Source: Ectocarpus siliculosus (lineage: Eukaryota; Sar; Phaeophyceae; Ectocarpales; Ectocarpaceae). Taken from it: a stretch of 46,307 nt of DNA. The stretch is taken from positions 2,292,469 to 2,338,775 of the forward strand of contig FN649752.1 in NCBI GenBank assembly GCA_000310025.1. The letters are read 5' to 3'. Positions 29,082 through 39,620 of this stretch are shown here, one piece after another; positions within the stretch are counted from its first letter, which is position 1, and each line of letters opens with the position of its first letter. The notes below the pieces were generated by a model that was not told where the DNA came from, made no database searches, and saw only the letters and a program-made list of their open reading frames with translations. The translations under genes were made by a program, and so were the position numbers.

Positions 29082-30179
29082 GTTGGATTCGCTCATAATC
29101 GTGTAGAACTCAATCGCTACCACCTCGGATACATGACTTAAACAGACCTAGTTTTCGATGAAATGGGCCCCTCATAGGGGTATCGAAGACACTGGTGAGT
29201 TTGAACCCTGTGCATGGTATCGCTCCCCGTGGGGGGGGGATTATGATCCTTCAGAACGTAACACAGCGGACACGCGAATCTACAACCAAATGCATGCACG
29301 AAAAATCTTTTTTGACTCCCACTCTAAAACCAAGATGATGGATTTTTTTTTAGAGCTGGCACCGCCTTTTATTCCAGTCAGTGTAAAACTACTCACCGGG
29401 TGTACGTCAGAAAATAACACAAGATTGTATGTCTCATGCACGCACCACGACTACCAGTGCTTGTCCTGGACGGAGGGAGGTATCACAGGTTTGCTGCTGA
29501 GGATGGCAACAAGGTCTGGCATCAGATGACATGTGTGCTGATGGGGACCACACCAGATGATATGGACTGCTGTACACGCACTTTCCTCACAAAATGCTAA
29601 TGCACCGCATATTGAGCTCTGGACACAACGTTTTTCGGGGCCATCGCACCATACACACATGCTCTTCACCTAGTACGACCGGCAGAGGCTTTCATCCATC
29701 CATATGACTGAGAGTTCCTGTAGGCAATCTGCTCTATACCCGTGCTGTTGTGCCAGTTGGTTGTCATCACCTCTTGATTGATGCTCTACCACAGCGGTTC
29801 GTAGATTTCGTACATTTTTTTTTACCCCGTCCTTTTCCGCTCTCTCCGCATACTGAGCGTGGACACGCCACCAACCCACTGTTGATGTCATTGGCAGTGC
29901 TACGTTTTCCCTATTTTCTTGTGGGTTGGAGTGTGTTCCAAACCAATTTACAGGGTGCTGGTTTTGAGGCACGTGACACGATGCGGTGCGAGGGTTGGCA
30001 AGGTTGTGCTAGTGTTTATCAAATCTCCGCACACGCATGCATGCAATTCTCCGCTGTACCTCTCCGAAACCGTCATGCGGCAGCCGTTTCATTCGCCCTT
30101 GCCACAGCTGATGTCCAGATGCAGCAGCAGTCTTTGAAGTGCCTCACCCACAATTACAGAATATCTTTGGCATGTGACT
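29082..30179. other. Element 2 leader, no recognised gene
   Basis: Short reading frames are present (for example a plus-strand one near 29158-29529) but none has domain features. This is unusual padding for a retrotransposon leader and may itself be inserted DNA. Confidence 0.3.
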
Positions 30180-30353
30180 ATGATTCGCTTGGAGAGCTAT
30201 GCTACATCTGGCAGATATGGCCATGCTGCTGATGGGTACTTTCCTCAATTATGCAAAAACAGCATTGACGCGACGGTCATCGTTCAACCATACATGGGGA
30301 ATCATATGCTGACACACACCGTCTGGAAATGGATCGATCATAATAATAAATAG
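30180..30353 (+). CDS. Unrecognised coding-like fragment
   Basis: From ATG 30180 the frame gives 57 residues to TAG at 30351, with protein-like composition (SGRYGHAADGYFPQLC, VIVQPYMGNHMLTHTVWKW). It looks like the C-terminal end of a protein rather than chance sequence, but no upstream part could be joined and no family is recognised. Confidence 0.3.
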   Translation: MIRLESYATSGRYGHAADGYFPQLCKNSIDATVIVQPYMGNHMLTHTVWKWIDHNNK

Positions 30354-30414
30354 TGGAATGCTAAATGATTATGTAGCTTAATTTCCATTGTGCTTGTTGT
30401 GTGTACAGTACAGT

Positions 30415-30545
30415 AGTGTCCAGAGGAAAAAGCGGCACTATACCGGGCACCGGCAGTATTCAGAATAGTGCCTCAGTAGTGCCGGTACGGCACTTGAGGC
30501 TTCGAATATCCCTCAGTAGTGCCGGACCGGCACTACTGAGTAGGT
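30415..30545. repeat. GGCACTAT-type palindromic repeats (copy 2)
   Basis: It contains a 29-bp palindrome at 30512-30540 (arms CTCAGTAGTGCCGG and CCGGCACTACTGAG around a single base) and a related, imperfect one at about 30472-30500. It also has the shared CACTATACCGGGCACCGGCA block. Confidence 0.7.
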
Positions 30546-30689
30546 GTTGATTTCATGGTGCAGCGCTCAAGCTTTGCGGGGCCAACAGAGTACGATGTGG
30601 ATCGTGGATCGAATATGTGTATTATTAGTGGACGTCTAAGTCCTCGTTGCCCTCCTCCGATGTTGCCAGATAAAAAAGACAACAGAGAA

Positions 30690-31075
30690 CCACGACAGGG
30701 AGCGCACCGGACGAAAAATAAACGACCGTTACATACTCTACCACAGCTGTTCTCCCCGCCCTCGCAACGTAGCAGCAACTCTTTCATGTCTGCCTGGTGC
30801 ACCCCCTTGGATGTCGCAAGAAAGAATCAAAACAACCCCCAAGAACACAAGCACGACAGGAAGCGCACCGCACGGAAAATAAATGGCCATTACACACTCT
30901 ACCACAGTTGTTCTCCCCGCCCTCGCGACGTAGCAGCAACTCTTGGATGTGACAAGAAGAAACAAAAACAAAGAAAAGCACGACAGGAAGCGCACCGGAA
31001 GAAAAGCAAACAACCATTGCTACAACAGCTGTACCCCAACCTTACTCCGTAGCAGCAACAAATTCTCTCATGTCT
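30690..31075. repeat. Degenerate tandem repeat, about 3 copies
   Basis: Units contain GACAGGAAGCGCACCG, a CACAGCTGTTCTCCCCGCCC-like block and GTAGCAGCAACTCTT. Copies start near 30690, 30855 and 30985 with uneven spacing. Both strands have weak frames across it, but nothing suggests protein. Confidence 0.6.
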
Positions 31076-31082
31076 GCATGCC

Positions 31083-31982
31083 GCAATTGCCGTGGAGCCG
31101 CCCGCCACATCCTCCCTGGCAGACGTGGCCATGAGGGTCTTGCGGCGTTCTGTCCTGTTGAAGGCACAGTTCACCTTCCGCACAAGGCATGGTGCGCCTC
31201 TGCGTAGAGCTCTTATGGTCTGCAGCAGCTGGTGTACACTCTTTTCGGTGTGGCGTCTGTCCTCTGGTGTGTCGTGGTGTGTGTGTGTGTGTTTTTATTA
31301 TTAGCATCGACCGCGCTAACCGGCTGACCAATGAAAAGACGTCAGTGCCAGCGGGTACAAATCAAGGTCCCTGGAAGGGGGCCAAAATTCGAAAAATGCG
31401 CAATGCGCTAAATAAATGCGAATGAATGCTAATACGACTCTCTCTACATATATATAATATATATATATTTCATGTAGACATACATCTCAGCTACACAAAT
31501 GCCCTCGCCCGAACCTAGGAAGCCACTGATGATGCAAAGAGCGGAGGACAGCAAAAAAAGGGTTAATTTAAGCCCAGCCGAAGCCAGGATATCGTGGTAT
31601 GTATGTATGCTTCATCTCCCAATTTGATATTCATTCGCACACTCCCAAGATCCAACAGTCATCGTGTCAGCAGCTAGATGACTCGAACAAAATAGCAACA
31701 CATACATACACTGCCATAGCTCCACACATGTGTGTGTTTGTTTTGTTCTCCCATAATGAATGGCATTATTGTTTCTGTCGTCTGCCCCACTGGCCCACAT
31801 CCTCCACTACGACTAGCTGGACCCCCTTCTGCGGTACATGCCTATGATTGTTTTTATCGCGAGAGGGTTCAGTACTCCCATCCTCGTCAACAGTGAAGTT
31901 GATGCACCAAGGCATCATTTACTAACGAATTCAGAAATTGCTTCCAATTCTTTCAGGAACGAAAGTAAGAAAAAAAAACAAA
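31083..31982. other. Element 2 leader, no recognised gene
   Basis: A GT-repeat (about 31280-31292) and a TA-rich tract (about 31445-31470) are visible. No exon is supported. Confidence 0.3.
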
Positions 31983-32060
31983 TCGTCGGGGCTCGGACCC
32001 ATGACCTTAAACTTAGAAGGTTAACGTGGATACTACCAACTAGACCACCGGGGCGACCGG
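31983..32060 (-). repeat. tRNA-derived SINE-like element, copy 2
   Basis: Reverse complement of this segment shares its first 24 bases with 11086-11109 and keeps an A-box-like TGGTCTAGTTGGTAG and a B-box-like GGGTCCGAGCC. A T-run follows (about 31971-31982 on the opposite strand), as for a Pol III terminator. The middle differs from copy 1. Confidence 0.55.
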
Positions 32061-32089
32061 TAGTGTGTGTGTGTGTGTCTACAGCAGGT

Positions 32090-32245
32090 AGTGAACCGGC
32101 ACTATTGGGGGGCACAGCGGCGCCCAACCGGCACTATAACGGGCCATCCCTCAATAGTGCCGGTCCGGCACTATTGAGGGCGCTGTCTGTGCCCAGAAAT
32201 TTAACCGGCACTATACCGGGCACCGGCACTATAGAGGGCCCACTA
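32090..32245. repeat. GGCACTAT-type palindromic repeats (copy 3)
   Basis: It includes a 29-bp palindrome at 32150-32178 (arms CTCAATAGTGCCGG and CCGGCACTATTGAG around one base) and the shared CACTATACCGGGCACCGGCA block near 32210. It lies about 30 bases from the SINE-like copy 2. Confidence 0.7.
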
Positions 32246-32818
32246 CTGTATATGGTATAGGAAGAGAGGAAAAGATACTTGTGTAGTGATAAAGGTACCT
32301 CATGTACTGCAGCGCTACGATAAATATTGATAGTTGTGTCTTTCTACCACTCGACGGCTGTCTGTGGCATATCTTCCCCATGCATCGGAGCCAATTACCC
32401 GTGTTGCATCGACAACAGTGACGTGGTCGTCAGTTAAGGCTGCTGCTGCTCATCGTTGGGGTGTTTTTCGCATATACTAGGCATCCATCGGAAGACATGT
32501 CTTTCATGAACTCTTTGGAAAATATTACGCCAATGTCCGAACAGGAGATGGACCGATCGTGGTTACAGCACCGTAGTGTGTTGTGTAGCACATTCTAGAC
32601 AGACAGGTCGACTGCTACTGCTGCATAATCGAGTGAGTGGTAAGAGCTAAAATTCGACTGTCATTAACCAGGAGGACGCTAAAAAGTATAATATTACTGC
32701 TGTGTCGTTACACTGGGTGTTGCACTACGATCTTCTATGACTTGTCTCGGCCACAGGTGGCATATTTTTCCACCAACAACGCGGTATCTTCAACCGTGTC
32801 TTTTGATGCCATTTCAAC
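32246..32818. other. No gene recognised before the assembly gap
   Basis: Short frames only. It borders 100 N, so any exon crossing the gap cannot be judged. Confidence 0.3.
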
Positions 32819-32918
32819 NNNNNNNNNNNNNNNNNNNNNNNNNNNNNNNNNNNNNNNNNNNNNNNNNNNNNNNNNNNNNNNNNNNNNNNNNNNNNNNNNN
32901 NNNNNNNNNNNNNNNNNN
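32819..32918. other. Assembly gap (100 N)
   Basis: Exactly 100 undetermined bases, a common placeholder for a gap of unknown size. The true length of the element 2 leader is therefore uncertain. Confidence 0.95.
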
Positions 32919-33231
32919 GAAGATGCTAGCATCTTCTGATGAGGGGGGGAACACAGCGAACACGGATGATGATGATGAAGACAGACGGATTTTATTGACT
33001 GCTCTTAAGGGAGGGCGGAAATACTTTGCTACTCGTGCGACAGACATTGCTATTGACGGTCCCGTAGCTCCCACGAGGTCACGCAAGTATGAGTATAGCG
33101 ACCCCAGGGACAGGCAGCCTCGGAAGAAACAAAGGACTCGGTCGGTGTCGTGGGCTTCACATGCCTATCAAGTATACTTCGACGAGAGGGATGCCGCCCG
33201 TGTGGTTGGGGATGCTCTGCGGGGCCGGTGA
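32919..33231 (+). CDS. C-terminal fragment of an unrecognised protein, cut by the gap
   Basis: Open from the gap edge (ATG at 32923) to TGA at 33229, about 103 residues. An acidic DDDDED stretch is followed by a mixed region and a basic patch (RDRQPRKKQRTRSVSW), then a short helical end. Composition is protein-like. The N-terminal part is lost in the gap. No family is recognised; it may belong to another mobile element or an accessory gene of element 2. Confidence 0.4.
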
Positions 33232-33541
33232 AAGGAGCACCTATGAACAGTACGGTGTCCTAGTAAGCAGTAAGCCTGTAGTCTTCAGCGTGGATGTCAA
33301 AGAAAAAAAAAATGAGACACGTTGGACTGGACTGTGTGGGAATGTTGTATAGTGTCCACAAAGTTGAGGGATGGGTTTATATTGTTTTTGAGGATGCCGT
33401 GCTTATCACACTCATGAACGCCAATGTATCATACACATAAACCGCCTATGGCATATTGCTGGTATGTATTTGAGGAAGTTAATGGAATAACGTACGTGCA
33501 CGATGTTGGCCGATACATTTTGTAGGATGGTGGAAGTCGTT

Positions 33542-33955
33542 GGTCATGTTGTTGGTTGCAACGTTCATTTTTTTTTATGTATATAGTACAACGAATGAAT
33601 ATGCCAAATGCATGGTTGTTCATGTGTGGGTCATGTTGTTGGTTGCAACGTTCATTTTTTTTATTATGTGCATAATGCAACGAATGAATACGCCAAATGC
33701 ATGGTTGTTCATGTGTGGGTCATGTTGTTGGTTGCAACGTTCATTTATTTATGTGTATAATACAACGAATGAATACGCGAAATGCATGGTTGTTCATGTG
33801 GGGGTCATGTTGTTGGTTGCAACGTTCATTTTTTTTTTTAATACAACGAATGAATAAGCCAAATGCATGGTTGTTCATGTGTGGGTCATGTTGTTGGTTG
33901 CAACGTTCATTTTTTTTTATGTATATAATACAACGAATGCATAAGCCAAATATTT
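33542..33955. repeat. Minisatellite, 5 copies of about 81-89 bp
   Basis: Units start with GGTCATGTTGTTGGTTGCAA at 33542, 33629, 33718, 33803 and 33884. Each continues into a T-run, ATACAACGAATGAATA and CAAATGCATGGTTGTTCATG. Length differences come mainly from the T-run. Apparent frames across it are shadows. Confidence 0.9.
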
Positions 33956-34096
33956 GTTTCGGCACCGCAGACGTTCATCTCTAATTTTACGATATTGACT
34001 GACAAAGACTGTATTATGGAGATCGTGAACACAGGTCTATCACTCCTTCTCAACGTCTGAAGGTTGTGATACCAACACCCGCGATACTGCGGAGTG

Positions 34097-36646
34097 ATGA
34101 TTTGTGATTACTGTTCACTTCTCAATGGCACAGACAACATGAACAACCAGCAGCAGTATCCGCAGGGAGGGCCGCCCCCTCCGCCGCTTAGGAGACCGCC
34201 TCCTCAGCAACTCCACCAGCAGGGAGGGCCGCCCCTTCCACTGCCGGGAGGGCCGCCCCCTCCGCCGCCTGGAGGACCGCCTCCTCAGCAACCTCAACAG
34301 CAGGGAGGACAGCTTCCTCTACCGCCTGGAGGACCGCCTCCTCAGCAACCTCAACAGCAGGGAGGACCGCCTCCTCCGCCGCCTGGAGGACCGCCTCCTC
34401 AGCAATCTCATCAACAGGGAGGACCGCCCCCTCCGCCGCCTGGAGGACCGCCTCCTCAGCCGCCTGGGGGACTACTGCCTCAACAACCCCAACAGCAGGG
34501 AGGACTGCCTCCTTTGCCGCAGGGAGGACCGCCTCCTCCACCGGGAGGACCTCCGCCTTCGCAACTCCAACAGCAAGGAGGGTAGTTTCCTCAGAATGAT
34601 GGAGGACAACCACCTCAACATCTTCATCAGCCAGGAGAGCCACTTCTGCCGACACCTCCGCAACAGGGAGGACCATCCCCTCATCAGGGCGGATTTCCAG
34701 CACACTACCCACAGGCGGGAGGACCTCTTCAGCACCAAGGAGGCTTCCACCATTCATGGGGCGTTCCTCATCAGCTGGCACCGTCCCACGGACAGTTTTC
34801 GTCCCATGCGAACGTTGACGGAGGACGTCCCCACATGCCCTGTAGCGGGGGAGGCTTCCCGTCGCAGGGAGGGTTTCATCAACAACCTCAGCCATTCCCC
34901 AACCACGGAGGGGGGGGACAGCCGCATTCTGGGGGTCCAGGTCATGGCTTCTCGCCTCTACAACATGGAGGAGGGGGAGGTGTGGGGTCTGCGCCTCACG
35001 GATACGGATACAACGGAGGATACTATGGACCGTCACCCTTCTCCTCGGTGTATGCGGTCAACATGGCGGACCCTAAACAGCGTCGCCAAGTGTGGGAAGG
35101 TATCAAGAAACGCATCGTCCAAGGTACGGGAGAAGGAGGTTTTGAAGGACCCCCGTTGCAGATCAACACGAAGGACACACCCATTTTGAAGGCTCGACAT
35201 GATCCGCTGGTCTTCCAAGACGTCGTCACAAAGGCGTACGCCATGGAGTCCGGTGCGGTAGCGAAGTTTCCGCCTGATCGCATGGCTACTCATCCAGCTT
35301 CGGGACATCAGGTGGTTCATCCCGAGCCCGATGATTTCACTCCGGCGCGAGTGGAAATTCTTCTTGGGTTGCTGCCACAGGAAATGGCAGTCGTCACAGA
35401 GTACCATGCATCACGGGGCCGAGAAATGCTAGTCCACGATGTGAGGGGTGCAAAACGGTATGTACCTCAACATGAGGTGACGGCACTGGATCTCCTGAGG
35501 CTCATGACAGAAGAAGAAGCACGGAAACATTCTACGCGTTGTGCAGCCATCGCAGCATTCAACGGTACAATGTTGGGACTCAAGGAGTCGTGGTTGGCGG
35601 CGCAAGTGCGAATGGTGCAGTATCTCCGAGCCTCAAACCTTGACCCGGAGGCCCCGTACGCCACAGAAGAAGGTTACTTCTGGCAACTACTCTCTATGCG
35701 TGATCTTCAGATCTTGGAGGAGAAAGCGTTGCAGTTGTACTTTCCTCAATGGGGAGACAGGATGCCACGCGAGGCTCAATTGCTCACGATCAGAGAACGC
35801 TACCGACAGCAGCTCGACAACATGCCAACCATCCGACATGAGCTGGGCTCGCCTTACATGGCCAGAAGGGGAGCACTCACCAAGGAGATATTCACAAAGT
35901 TCTCCAACACCTTAGCCCACGATGCAGGCCGTTACAAAACACCGACGTCTCAGGCATCGGCTAAGATGAATGCATTGGCATCCAACAAACTACCTTTGCA
36001 AACCCGTCAATACCCGGCGACATGGAAGGTCGAGGCTAATCAGTCGGCCTTGTGCATGGTGGACGAACCTACGGCTAAGGCTAATCTCCATGAAGAGGAG
36101 CACATCACGGCCATGGAAGACCACTCGGCAGGATCGAGGCAACGAGGCAACCAGGGAGGCTACAAAAGAGAGGGAGACGGACGGGAGACCCAACAGGCAT
36201 TCAAACGTCACAAGGACCACACTGATCCGAGCGACTTCTCAACGTCAACAGTCCCGCACTTTCTCTCCGGGAGGGACCCCAGACAAGGAAAACAGAAAGA
36301 GCGCAGGACCTTCCGGAGAAACCTCCCCGAGGATGCACCGAAGCGAGAGGACCCCGCAGAGAACATTAAGAGGTATATCATGCGCTCAAAGACTTGCTTC
36401 TTCCACGCCAGAGGAGCATCTTGTCCTCACATGGCTGAACAATTCTTTTGCAACTACAGTCATGAAAAAGTACCCTTTGGAATCTACCCCTACAAGGAGA
36501 GGGTCTCAGCAAAAGTACATCTCGCTATGATCACTTTGGAACAACTCTCGCGTGAGGACGAGGAGACAAGGGGTGATGTGAGGGAGGCGCTGCCAGAGGA
36601 GATGGACTTTGAAGACGAGGAGGGAGAGCACTCATCGTCCCACTGA
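34097..36646 (+). pseudogene. Element 2 Gag with proline/glutamine-rich N-terminus and CCCH finger
   Basis: From ATG 34097 the frame continues to TGA at 36644, broken only by TAG at 34583 inside a GGPPPQQPQQQ-type repeat, where CAG would fit the repeat. The N-terminal 300 residues are Pro/Gly/Gln/His-rich and could phase-separate or bind RNA. From about 35050 a folded, helix-rich region follows that may be the capsid. Near the end is C-x8-C-x8-C-x3-H (36395-36463), a CCCH-like zinc finger in place of the usual CCHC knuckle, then an acidic tail. The gene is probably dead in this copy, or needs UAG suppression as well as UGA readthrough. Confidence 0.7.
36644..36646 (+). promoter_or_regulatory. 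In-frame UGA between Gag and Pol of element 2
   Basis: CAC TGA GGG TGC ends Gag. The same frame remains open without any stop from 36647 to 36998 and enters the protease. The layout matches element 1 at 19063, although the proteins are very different. This suggests a shared readthrough strategy. Confidence 0.6.
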
Positions 36647-37203
36647 GGGTGCGCCCTAGGAGCAAGACTCCTGGGGAACACACAGGATAGGCATCCAACG
36701 CGGGAGTCCTGCGACAGCGCCCTGGACAATGAAGTTGCCGTTGTGACTCCCACAAGCAAGACAGTTCCGCCACCTCGAGGGTCCCAGCAAGCATGGGTCA
36801 AAGCGAATCTATGGAATAAACAAACAAGACAAAAGACTCAGGCAGTGGAGGTGCTGGTGGACTCGGGTACGGGAGGAGGCAATTACGCATCTTGGAAGTT
36901 CATTCAAGGAGTGGAAAAAAACAGTATGGAGGAAAGAACATGGTGTCAACGAAGGGAAGGGGCCGACTACGAGCAGCTAATCCGAGTGACAGTGGAGTAG
37001 CTCCGATGACCATTCGAGGGACATGTGTGCTGTTCTTAGTCTTTCCCTTGATTGATGAGATTTTCGGTGTGAGAGTGAGAGTCGTGGAGGGACTTCCTGT
37101 AGGTCTCATTCTAGGCACTGCGTTCATGCGTCAATACAACAGCAAACTAGACTTTGGAGGCTCGGGGTCTGGGTGGTTTCGACCATCACCCACATCTGAT
37201 TGA
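36647..37203 (+). pseudogene. Element 2 protease region, frameshifted
   Basis: VLVDSGTGGG (about 36850-36880) is the retropepsin active-site motif, and GLILGTAFM (about 37105-37130) is its second conserved segment. They lie in different frames. The first frame ends at TAG 36998 and the second runs from about 36990 to TGA at 37201, so a frameshift has occurred near 36990. The protease would process the polyprotein in the particle. Confidence 0.65.
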
Positions 37204-39620
37204 ACACCACTGCTGCCATACATGGAGCCTTCGAGAGTGAAAGCTAAGACACTACGTGGACTACATAGGAGACCAAACGAGGAGAACGAACCAACTCGAG
37301 CGTTCTACACGGTGGAAGATCAAGCAGAGGAAGACGTTCGACCATCACCGCCGTCTGGCAATGGAGGCTCTGGAAATAGGGTCAACAGCGTGGGAGGATG
37401 ATGGGACGTTGACATGGCCCATCTATGTTGACCAAGAAATCAACGTACCTGGCAGCGTGAGTGTCGAGGTGGATGCACGTGTAAAAGGTCCAATACGGTT
37501 TACCAAAACTCTGGTGTTGGTTTTTCCGGTGGCACCTTTTGATATGGAAAAGGGAGGAGTACTTGGTGTCGCGAAAGGTGTATAGTGGTGGGACCCGAGT
37601 GTCAGGATGAAGATCAAAGTGGTTAACAAAGCAACCTCTTTCGAGACCATTACTGAGTCAACCCTAGTCGCGCGGGCGATAGCGGTTAACTGTAGTGATG
37701 TCGAAAGAATGCTACTCCTGAAAGAACCACTGCCGGGGAAAGCGACCCCCGAGTTAATGGGCACACGACAGACCTTGGAACAGAGCCAGAGGCACGAGGA
37801 GCAATCGGTGGACGTAAGCACGGCCACGACAGGCCAGACGAGCCCGGCGACGCGAGCGAGACTGGTAGCATTGCTCTACAAGTTTAGGAGTATTTTCCCG
37901 AAGAACACGAAGGTCGTCAAGATTAAACATGGACGGAAGGTGGGACTGCCACTCATAGACGAAAACGTCACCCCAATCGCCTGCAAAGCTCAGAGGTGGA
38001 GTCCTCCTATGGCTGACATCTTGATGAAACAGCTCAATCAGGGACTGGCAGCGGGAACCTTCAGGCTATCCACCTCTTCGTGGTGCTCACGGAGTGTGCC
38101 TGTACCTAAATCCGACGGCACATACCGCATCTGTATAGACTACAGAGATCTCAACAAGCCCATCAAGAAGGATAGTGGTGGACTTGGCGACATTACGGGC
38201 ATGCTCGATCGGATGAAAGGGAGTAAGTTCTTCTCATCTCTCGACTTGGCACAGGCATATCATCAACTGGAACTTGAGGAGACGGACAAACATAAGACGG
38301 CCTTTAGGGACCCCACGGGACGTCTACTCGAGTCAAATCGATGCGCCTTTGGTATTACCACAATCCCCGCCGTCTTCTCAGCCACGTTGGGTGATGATCT
38401 GCGAGAGTTATTGGGCAAGGGCTTGGAGAAATGGTTGGATGACATCGCACTCCACACAAAGACGTTGGAAGAACACTTCGTACTGCTGGAGAAGGTCCTC
38501 ACTATCCTAAAACGAAAAGGGTACACAGGTCACTTTCGTGAAAAGCGAAATTCTATTGCCAGAGCTCGAGTTCTTAGGGGTCATGGTCGGAAGGAATGGA
38601 ATCGACCAGCACCATCGAAGGTAACAGCCGTGCAAGAAATGGAAATGCCGTCGACGGTGGGAGAGTTGAGGTCCTTCCTTGGACTAGCCAACTATTTGAG
38701 GGGATTCGTACCCAACTTTAGCGCCATCGCCGCTCCACTATCGGAGATCCTGCGGAACAAGGAATTTAGTTCTACACGAGCCCGTAACAAACGAGTCGTC
38801 ATGGAGCCTTCACAAATTGAGGCGTATATGAAACTCGTGGAGAAACTGACCACATACCCAGTGCTGGTACTACCTAATTTGCTGGAACCCTTCACGCTAC
38901 ATACGGATGCCAGCTTGATCGCGGCAGGGTCAGTCCTGACACAGCAGGTGGAGAACAGAGAGGCTCCGGTTGGATACGCCAATAAGAGGTTGTGCAGGTC
39001 AGAGGAAAAACTGTCGTCAAACGATCGGGAGGTTCTGGGAGTGTTGTATGCACTAGACCATTTCAAGATTTACCTTCAGCACCGTCAGTTCACTCTCATC
39101 ACGGACTGTGCGGCCCTGATGTGGCTCTTCACTAGCCAAAATCTATCGTCAAAGATGCACCGTTGGGCGTTAAAGATGATGGCGTATGATATGGTCTTGA
39201 AGTGGAGAAGGGGAACAGACCATGTCGTTCCAGACGCTCTCTCTAGACTCCGGCAGAAAGGCTCTGGCGAACCCGATGTCGACCCCACATTACCGGGTGA
39301 TGGAGCTGGCGAAGTAAGGGGGAGCGGGCCGGCAGGACCAGTGTTGGAAGGGGTTCCTCTCCAAAGGATGGCACAATCACAACTTGCGGAAGAAGAGGAG
39401 AGAAGTGACTCACAACCGGAGTTAGTCATGCTCAACAAGGAAGACATCAAACTCGATGGAATTTGCTTAGCTGACCTGGGGCCAACAGAGGTCGATGACA
39501 GAGAAGTGGAGAATCTCAGTGTGTTCTATGAATTGCGGGTCAAACCTGATGCGTCGACACCGAGGGACGAGGAGTACGTAGCGGCGTATCAACAAGCACA
39601 AGGTCTCTTTACACTAAGAC
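37204..39620 (+). pseudogene. Element 2 reverse transcriptase and RNase H
   Basis: A pre-RT frame ends at TAG 37583 and the same frame continues to 39940. RT motifs include SVPVPKSDGTYRICIDYRDL (about 38090-38150), FSSLDLAQAYHQLEL (about 38235-38275) and KWLDDIALH (38429-38455), with LDD preceded by W instead of Y. Between about 38540 and 38610 the RT motif following LDD is readable only in the next frame, which indicates two compensating frameshifts. RNase H follows with TLHTDASLIAAGS (about 38890), SSNDREVLGVLYAL and a DALSRL end (about 39230). Ty3/Gypsy affinity is clear. Confidence 0.75.

Noticed and set aside
30555-31052. Plus-strand protein across 30.5-31.0 kb
   Set aside because: The sequence is a degenerate tandem repeat with comparable frames on both strands.
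33542-33955. Repeat protein across the 81-89 bp units
   Set aside because: Unit lengths vary and are not multiples of three; frames change between units.
34188-35036. Long minus-strand frame opposite Gag of element 2
   Set aside because: It is the antisense shadow of the Pro/Gly/Gln-rich repeat, biased to Val/Ala/Glu by codon complement, with no domain.
36647-37000. Programmed frameshift between Gag and Pol in element 2
   Set aside because: Pol continues in the Gag frame after UGA; the frame change near 36990 is inside the protease and is more simply decay.
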